A stretch of 64,000 nucleotides of DNA, taken from assembly GCF_018294505.1 (NCBI RefSeq), contig NC_057812.1, forward strand, positions 65,081,454-65,145,453, written 5' to 3'. The first letter of the stretch is position 1, and every line of letters begins with the position of its first letter. Below the pieces are notes generated by a model. That model saw only the letters and a list, made by a program, of their open reading frames with translations. It ran no database searches and was not told the origin of the DNA. A program made the position numbers and the translations under genes. Below, one piece after another: positions 57,415-64,000 of this stretch. Source of the stretch: Triticum aestivum (taxonomy: Eukaryota; Streptophyta; Magnoliopsida; Poales; Poaceae).

Positions 57415-57960
57415 NNNNNNNNNNNNNNNNNNNNNNNNNNNNNNNNNNNNNNNNNNNNNNNNNNNNNNNNNNNNNNNNNNNNNNNNNNNNNNNNNNNNNN
57501 NNNNNNNNNNNNNNNNNNNNNNNNNNNNNNNNNNNNNNNNNNNNNNNNNNNNNNNNNNNNNNNNNNNNNNNNNNNNNNNNNNNNNNNNNNNNNNNNNNNN
57601 NNNNNNNNNNNNNNNNNNNNNNNNNNNNNNNNNNNNNNNNNNNNNNNNNNNNNNNNNNNNNNNNNNNNNNNNNNNNNNNNNNNNNNNNNNNNNNNNNNNN
57701 NNNNNNNNNNNNNNNNNNNNNNNNNNNNNNNNNNNNNNNNNNNNNNNNNNNNNNNNNNNNNNNNNNNNNNNNNNNNNNNNNNNNNNNNNNNNNNNNNNNN
57801 NNNNNNNNNNNNNNNNNNNNNNNNNNNNNNNNNNNNNNNNNNNNNNNNNNNNNNNNNNNNNNNNNNNNNNNNNNNNNNNNNNNNNNNNNNNNNNNNNNNN
57901 NNNNNNNNNNNNNNNNNNNNNNNNNNNNNNNNNNNNNNNNNNNNNNNNNNNNNNNNNNNN
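57415..57960. other. Assembly gap (546 N)
   Basis: An N run inside the GC-rich non-LTR insertion. Confidence 0.99.
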
Positions 57961-58220
57961 CCGAGCACTGCGCCCCGCCGACCACCGCGTCCCGCGCCGC
58001 GCGCCACCAAGCCAGGGGGAAGAGAGCCCCGCCGCCGCCGACGCGGACCAGGCTTTGCCCGGCCGCGCCCTCCGGCGGCGGCGAGGTGAAGGGGAGGCTA
58101 GAGGAGGGCTAGGGCCGGCGGCGCCTAGGGCTTCGCCCAGCCGCTCGCGGGGGCGGTCGGAATGAAGCGACGTCCGATGGATTGTTCCGAGAGATGGAAT
58201 TCGGTTGACACTAATTAAGA

Positions 58221-59798
58221 CAGGGGCGGAGCCAGAAAATTTTGCCATTGGGTTCACTTATTGATTTGTTATGAGGATTTGGTATGAAATAATTAAGTAT
58301 GAAGTCTAATTTATACCATCTTACAACACGAGTTTAGCACTTGAAAAAAACATAAGGAATAGAAATATGACATCACCTATCACATATTGTATTACATTGA
58401 AAATTGAAAGAGTGCGGGACATATCAGCTGGATGGCATTGAATGAAATGGTGATCATGTAGAAAAAATCTGCAATATCATCATGGTTCTTTAATACTGCC
58501 ATAATAACCAACTAGAGTTGTTGAGCAAAATAATGGATGTAATAATTAAGGTCACTTGTCTTGCAAAATATTTGCTTTCATGCCATTGAACTCACCATCC
58601 ATGTTGCTTGCCTGATCATAGTATTGTCCTCTGACCTGTTATATGCCTGATGCAATATTAGTGAATATCTTTTAAGAGTAAAAATTGCTGATGTTTCCAT
58701 AACATCTTCGGCTCCAACTAAACATTCAATTATAAATGAACGCTTGCTAAGGTACCTCAAAAGTAATTTCATTTGTTCTTTGTTAGATACGCCGGCAGCC
58801 TCAACAATCAACAAAATGAATACATTACCTCTGATTTTTTCAATAATAGAATTCAAAATTATCTACATAGAAGATAAATAACTCATTAGGGAACATCTTT
58901 AACTTGTAAGAAACCACAAATAATAGCAAAAAATGCCATGATGAAGTCCTCTTTGCAAAATAATTAACAATTTCCTTCTTTAAACCAGACTGGATTAAAT
59001 CTCCATCCATCTCAATATCCCTATGTGGATAAACATAACTAAATAGTGGCATGTAAGGTCCATTCGTTAAATATGTGAACCTAATATCATCTTGCTTCCT
59101 AGGATTTCTTGTGTACATGAAAATTATCTTCCGACCAGCCGAATCTTAACTCATCTATGTTAATTTCTCTTTGAATAGAAGGCTTCAGAAGAATACTCAC
59201 GATGACATTTACGTCTAATGTGACCTTGAACTGCTTGCATCATTATCTAAATCTGATGATCGTTTTTTCAGAAATACAATTCAATAGCCTAGATCAATCA
59301 AATTACAAGGATTAACCGAATAAGTAATTAGAAAACTATGGGCAACTGGCCAGGGCATGCATAACAGAGAGGAGATGTGGGGGATTTGATGATCTGACCA
59401 CGTGAGTCAGTACCTCGAATTTGGTCTGGGGGGTTTGCCGCAGCCGACCTTCCCTTGTCGGCGCATCGCTGTCGTTGGGTATCGAGACGAACGAGAGTAG
59501 ATCGCAGAGGGGAGGAAGGGAAAAGGAGCGCAATAGGTCGTGCGGCTGGCGGCTGCCCTATACGCGCGTTTTTTTTTGGGAAAAGAGAATAGGCAAGAAG
59601 CCACGATCAGGCCTATCTGGCACGGAGGGAATCCACTGTCGGCTTCTGGGCTTCTCACTAGCGTTGCATTCCAAGTTGATGGGTTCAGGCCTTAATTTTC
59701 ATTGGGTTCATGCACATACTATACGTATACCTGTACCCCGGCCAGGAAAAGTCGTTGGGTTCAGCTGAACCCAACGCTTGTACGCTGGCTCCGCCCCT
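58221..59798 (-). mobile_element. hAT-superfamily DNA transposon, non-autonomous
   Basis: A 1578-bp element with terminal inverted repeats caggggcggagccag / ctggctccgcccctg and a perfect 8-bp duplication aattaaga (58213-58220 and 59799-59806). The TSD length and cagggg terminus fit hAT. The inner right end has a small palindrome, gttgggttcagctgaaccca, at about 59754-59773. The minus strand carries transposase-like fragments. Confidence 0.88.
58578..59118 (-). pseudogene. hAT transposase fragments
   Basis: The frame at 58856-58578 reads IRGNVFILLIVEAAGVSNKE, followed by QMKLLLRYLSKR, LVGAEDVMETSA and, after damage, a QATWMVSSMA end. This resembles the RNase-H-like core of hAT transposases of the zinc-finger-MYM-1-like type (DE.RDVS..EQ...LRYV; GA.NM.G). 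A second frame at 59118-58840 has no clear match. No intact catalytic triad remains. Confidence 0.65.
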
Positions 59799-60056
59799 GA
59801 ATTAAGATCTTTTTTATAGGAAACACTAAGAGAGCAAGATAGAGTACTATCAATGTAATTTTTTTCATTTTCCCATGATTTTCTAGAGGCAATCCCAACA
59901 TGGAGGTCCACTCTGCCTGAAGTACAATTTATGCATGCCAGCAAGATAAATATAGTGCTTTCAGGTAGTAATTAAGGTGAACTTCACCAATCATGACCAT
60001 GAAATACTTTACATGATCACACACCATCAAACAACAATTTTAACTCGGGCATCAGC

Positions 60057-60133
60057 CGAATGATCCAGGGTGGAACTCGGATGATCCGGGCAATGGCCGG
60101 ACGATCCGGGATGCAGCCCAGACGATCCGACTT
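60057..60133. repeat. Degenerate 20-21-bp repeat around gatccggg
   Basis: Four imperfect units of the form cggacgatccgggatgcagc, with related single copies at about 60211-60243. They are short and poorly conserved. Confidence 0.55.
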
Positions 60134-60603
60134 TAGTGCACCCAAGCTCGGTACCTCCTGTTAACCTAGCTTGACTTCCAGGATGCTTTTCGTATGACGT
60201 GGGTAAAGCCCGGACGATCCAGGTAACTACCCGGATGAACCGACTGGTAACATGAGGAGGACATATGTTGTGGTGGGATTTTGGCTAAGGCATTTTTAGG
60301 ACATGCATGTGTAGAGAAAAACATTGACTTGGGCAAATCTTCAACGAAACCCTTTGGCCTCCTCTTAATAGTTGGGATCCCTAGAACTCAGGACTATTAG
60401 AAAAATCTATGCTTCTTTTCCCATTGTCACCATGCTTGAGTAATATTTATTTTGGTGGGTCCATGACCCCTACAGAATGATGCCAATGAGACCAATAACC
60501 CATGTATTCACTTAGAAAATGTAATTAATCCCCTATATGTATATTCTCATCAACATCAAAACATGATTAAGGGCATGATTGCACTTTTAGTTGTGATGAG
60601 TTC

Positions 60604-60876
60604 GTGTCGGGCGAGGATGATGTGACGGCTAATGATGTTGATAACCCCGCCATGGTGTGGAGGGAAATGATAATAAAGCTTAAAAGAGCAAAATGTTCGA
60701 GTGGGCTAAGGCAATGTGGGCAAGTAGAGGTTAGACAAGGATCTAATGACGCTGAAGAAGAAGCAGCAGCTACATCGAAAGAAGAAGCTGTAGTAGCAGC
60801 AAAAGAAGAAGACGAGGATGGACTGCCACCTAGTTCGTTATCGATGAACTTTCCCCTATCGAGGCATGACTGTTAA
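60604..60876 (+). other. Small acidic ORF, doubtful
   Basis: 90 codons open from a GTG, without an upstream ATG in frame close by. The middle is Glu/Ala-rich (EEEAAATSKEEAVVAAKEE). It could be the C-terminal exon of a decayed transposon or host gene. No family is recognised, and low complexity may explain the open frame. Confidence 0.2.
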
Positions 60877-60959
60877 TTTGTAATTAATAGCTAGGATTCT
60901 AGGACTGAAATAATGTTTATTGTGTGCTGTGTATGTAGTGTAATATGTGGTAAGGTCAT

Positions 60960-62160
60960 CACTAGTGAGAAGAGGTGACCCCAACATAAGCGTGCACAAT
61001 CAAACGCCATGTTTTGCCCGTTGACAACCATAACCAACAACTGCTGCCAACCAAATGACAGGCGTCAAACTACTCAGGGTAGAACATGATTTTTGGTCTG
61101 TATTCAATAAGTCAGGCCCAACCCAGTCACAAATGCAAAAAGCATAAAAACGATGCAACCTACCAAACACACCCTTATCTCTTGAACAATGCATCCAAAT
61201 CACGAACTTGTTCATCCTTGTGTTTCTCTTGTTGAGATCTTCAAAATTAGATCTCATGTTAATAGGTTTGGANNNNNNNNNNNNNNNNNNNNNNNNNNNN
61301 NNNNNNNNNNNNNNNNNNNNNNNNNNNNNNNNNNNNNNNNNNNNNNNNNNNNNNNNNNNNNNNNNNNNNNNNNNNNNNNNNNNNNNNNNNNNNNNNNNNN
61401 NNNNNNNNNNNNNNNNNNNNNNNNNNNNNNNNNNNNNNNNNNNNNNNNNNNNNNNNNNNNNNNNNNNNNNNNNNTGAGAAGCATAACTGTGCTTTTTTGC
61501 TTTTCGGGAAGCACAGTCGTGCTTCACAGGGAAGCACAACTATGCTTTTCATTGTCCTTTTGTTTTTCTATGGATTTTCTCCGGTTTTTCTGGTTTTTCT
61601 TTTTTTCTTCACTTTTTGGTCTTTTCGTCGGTTTACGTTCTTTTCCTTATTTATTTTATGTTACTTTTTCCCTGAGTTTTCTTTGTTACTTTCTCGTTTT
61701 TTTTCTTTCCTTCTTCGTTCAATTTTCACTGATTTTCTATGGTTTTCATTGGATTTCCCAATTTTTTATTTTTTATTTTTTCAGCACATGTCTAGATTTT
61801 CCATTTGCATTTACATTTTTTTGCATACGTTATGGATATTTTTGTACACACATTCCATATTTTAATAGACATGATTACATTTTTTGATATATGCTTTGAT
61901 GTCTACTTTTTTCATACATGTTGTGCATTTTTCGTATACATGTATAAGGTTGTTTTATAAATGTTTCACATTTTTAAAATACACGTTTAACATTTAAACA
62001 AACACATGTTTTGAACATTTATTCGAGTACATGTTAAATATTTTTTAAATACACATTGGAACATTTTTTTAATGGTGAAAACAGTTTGTTCCGAACTATG
62101 CAATTTTTTTTTACATTGTACAGTTTTTTTGAAAATAAACTAGCGAACATTTTAACGCGT
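60960..62160 (-). repeat. DNA-transposon-like repeat region (inverted relative to the left edge)
   Basis: gatcttcaaaattagatctc at about 61239-61258 is the reverse complement of the block at about 1145-1164, and the flanking 60 bp also align. Past the gap, 61475-61555 has gaagcacagtcgtgcttcac-type repeats, then T-rich DNA with recurring acatgtt/acattttt motifs to 62150. No termini or coding region are identified. The Phe-rich ORFs are products of T bias. Confidence 0.5.
61273..61474. other. Assembly gap (202 N)
   Basis: An N run inside the short-repeat array. Confidence 0.99.
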
Positions 62161-62175
62161 TATTGGGTCCTTATT

Positions 62176-63301
62176 TCGAATCCAAGCCCATTTGCAGAAG
62201 AACCGAACCACAAAAGCCGACTTGGCCGTTCTCTGTTCCCGGATTTCGGATTTTCGCCGTCTCTTTGCACGCAGTCGCCGTCGCCGTCGCGGCGGCAAAC
62301 CCCCACATCTCCCTTAGACGACCTTGCTCACCTGCTCGCTGAGGTGGCCTCCCGCCTCGCCCGCCCTCCCGGCGGCGCGGGCCCCTCCTCCGCGCCGGCT
62401 ACTCACTCTCCGCCAACGTCTCCTCCCTCGCGGCGGCCCTCAACTTTGTGTTGATGTTCATCTGTTTTCACTTCCTCAGGCTGTAGGTTAACAATGTGAC
62501 TTTCTTTTGTGCAGCTCCGGGGCATTCCTATGATCTGTTGCATGCTGCTGTGAAACAGTCCTGTTATCCCCTCGTTACCAGTGTCTCTTTCCTTCGCCAT
62601 ATTACAGAGAAGATGGAGAAAGCAGTTGCGAGATGGGTACCATTTCTCTGGATGTAACAACCCATCCATCTTATCAAGTGCTTCCCAGTGATGGCTCAAT
62701 CCCGCCAAGGTATGCTTGGGACAGTTATACATGGACCAACATAGTACTAGCATTATAGATTTAAAAATGCTGTACAATATTCGTCCACGTTGAGCTGTCT
62801 TCTACGTACTAATGTTTTTGGCTGCGGTCTGCGGACATGATATGGAAAAAGTAAGGCAATACATGCTAAAGCGCAACTGGAATTCCAGAAGTGTACAACG
62901 ATCTTAACCCTCTCTTATCAAAAAATTGTACTGTTTTGTGAGTAGTACAATGTTGGGTTATTGGCACTTTTTTACCTTATCTGTGCTTACATTAAGTGAT
63001 CATTTCTCCTGTGCCTGGTTTGGTAAAATTTTGCCTGCCATTTTTTTACATATTTTACTGATTTGCTTTGCATCTTTTGTTTGTGTGTGGCAGGGCCCTT
63101 TTGTGGCATTTCGACCCATCAATTCTAAAACATGATCTTTTGGTGATGCTGAGAGAAGCAATTACAAGGCCTTTGCTTTGTCTGAGAAAAGAATTACATG
63201 ACCGGGTAGCATGGCGTGTGATTGTAATATGCTTAGTTTGCTCCCCACCAGCATTCTTGGAGATGCAATCATTATTCCATATATGGTTTCTTGAGACATA
63301 A
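62176..63301 (+). pseudogene. Decayed multi-exon paralogue of the left-edge gene
   Basis: Homology to 1-246 (inverted) starts at 62176 and covers leader and N-terminal codons (LDDLAHLLAEVASRLARPPG), but the ATG is replaced (cccccacatctccctta) and a frame change follows before GYSLSANVSSLAAALN. Exon 2 begins after ttttgtgcag (62514): HSYDLLHAAVKQSCYP, then after a frame change RYQCLFPSPYYREDGESSCE and THPSYQVLPSDGSIPPR, ending at donor-like ag|gtatgc (about 62708). Exon 3 follows a tgtggcag acceptor (about 63093) and reads LLWHFDPSILKHDLLVML, then CLRKELHDRVAWRVIVICLV, to a stop at 63301. Exon spacing suggests a genuine plant gene with a deletion in exon 1. I do not recognise the family. Link of exons 2-3 to exon 1 is inference from position and strand. 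Confidence 0.6.
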
Positions 63302-63330
63302 GTTCACACCTCATAATACCTGGTACCAAA

Positions 63331-63475
63331 GTTTAAAAAGTGCTAGGCGTTAATTGTGGGTTTTGCCACCGTCCTGCGCTCTTCTCACCAAAGTGCATGC
63401 TTAAGCGCAATTATGTGCAATTAAGCGCTAGGCGTTTTGCTATCGCCTAGAGCCTATGTACGCCTTGTATAACTA
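63331..63475. repeat. Short dispersed repeat within intron-like DNA
   Basis: gtttaaaaagtgctaggcgt ... gcaattaagcgctaggcgttttgctatcgcctag contains two direct copies of gctaggcgtt. I remember this family as frequent in Triticeae introns. No coding content. Confidence 0.5.
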
Positions 63476-64000
63476 TGCTTTTGGTATTAGCTTCTCTATT
63501 TTTTGTTTGTGACTCTGGGTTTGTCGTGTTTTGTCAGTTGGCTTTTAGAAGCATTTTTACACTTCCAGTTAAATGTGTGCACAGTATAATTAGATGTGTT
63601 ATGTCTTGAGCCTGCAACTAGCAAAGTTGAAGTTCACCATTAGAAAATAGGTTAATATGCATGGTCAAGTGAACTCTTCAAAGCTTGGGTTTCAACTACC
63701 TCAAAACTGAATTAACAGATTCATGTTGTGTATCATTTTAAAATTCATCATCTGTTAGCTATTCAATATTCTGTAAATGGTAACTTTATTAACCATAGGA
63801 TTTAATTATTTAATCATCTGTAGCATGCCTTCCTCCTGGTCTAAATGATATACCCACTGCACTATTATGGATCCACGCGGTTCTGCATGTTGTTTGAAAC
63901 TGTGAATGCATGACACATGCTGGGCTTGTTGTTTGTGGAAATCTCTTGTACAAATTTTCCTTATGTGTATATAATTTCTGTTTACAGGGGTATGGGTTCT
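63476..64000 (+). other. Intron-like stretch to the window edge
   Basis: T-rich, ORF-poor DNA ending in ttctgtttacag followed by gggtatgggttct at 63988-64000. This looks like an acceptor, so a further exon of the right-edge gene may start at the last bases. Confidence 0.4.

Larger units (their letters stand above)
55974..58202 (-). mobile_element. Non-LTR-retrotransposon-like insertion (LINE-type 3' end, non-coding)
   Basis: Flanked by a 15-bp duplication ggttgacactaatta (55959-55973 and 58203-58217). The minus-strand 3' end reads ctttatatataaagcggggc followed by gaaaatctttttcgg, a terminus I associate with abundant Triticeae LINEs. The body is GC-rich with long chance ORFs and shows no endonuclease or RT motif, so the copy is either non-autonomous or a 5'-UTR-rich fragment. 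A 546-base gap (57415-57960) hides part of it. Confidence 0.7.
59807..60959. other. Intergenic stretch, mostly featureless
   Basis: Mixed DNA after the hAT element. Contains the degenerate gatccgg repeats (60057-60133) and one small ORF (60604-60876), both listed separately. Confidence 0.35.

Overview
The window looks like Triticeae (wheat, Aegilops or barley type) genomic DNA. It has an Angela/WIS/BARE-type copia element, TA-flanked Stowaway MITEs, a large chromovirus with 4.5-kb LTRs, a long-TIR Mutator-like element (MULE), and few host genes separated by nested transposons. Seven runs of N mark assembly gaps. The only host gene that reads through intact is on the plus strand. It encodes a secreted or membrane protein with the eight-cysteine lipid-transfer-protein pattern (coding exons 44924-45104 and 46227-46894). 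A GC-rich stretch at 14270-14610 that ends in a splice-donor sequence is probably its 5' non-coding exon.

Layout. 1-3239: 5' end of an unrecognised minus-strand gene running off the left edge, then repeat-rich DNA with a Stowaway MITE. 3240-11759: decayed minus-strand Angela-like copia element with a perfect 5-bp target duplication. 11765-14090: low-information DNA with a relic of a gypsy integrase C-terminus. 14270-46894: the lipid-transfer-like gene, whose putative first intron contains a 29.5-kb copia insertion (15086-44572, TSD gaacg). That copia is split by a 23.5-kb tandem Ty3-gypsy array (18677-42170) arranged LTR-internal-LTR-internal-LTR. 47367-54757: a 7.4-kb MULE with long inverted termini and a perfect 9-bp TSD. 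It carries the remnant of a SWIM transposase, a five-exon plant-mobile-domain gene, an intact 166-codon ORF behind an array of E2F-like sites and a TATA box, and a convergent GRF-type zinc-finger gene. 55974-58202: a non-LTR-retrotransposon-like insertion with a 15-bp TSD. 58221-59798: a hAT element with an 8-bp TSD that overlaps the previous TSD. 59807-62160: repeat-rich DNA. 62176-64000: a decayed copy, on the plus strand, of the gene whose 5' end opens the window.

How it fits together. Most coding signal belongs to transposons, and nearly all of it is broken by stops, frameshifts or nested insertion. Target-site duplications let the order be rebuilt: gypsy into copia, copia into the gene's intron, and a MULE about 470 bp downstream of the gene's stop codon. 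The most interesting unit is the MULE, because its accessory genes and its termini share E2F-like motifs, which suggests S-phase-linked transcription. The gypsy array is also notable: a frameshift shared by both copies dates that lesion before the duplication, and the middle LTR has a 1.7-kb tract essentially identical to the left LTR.
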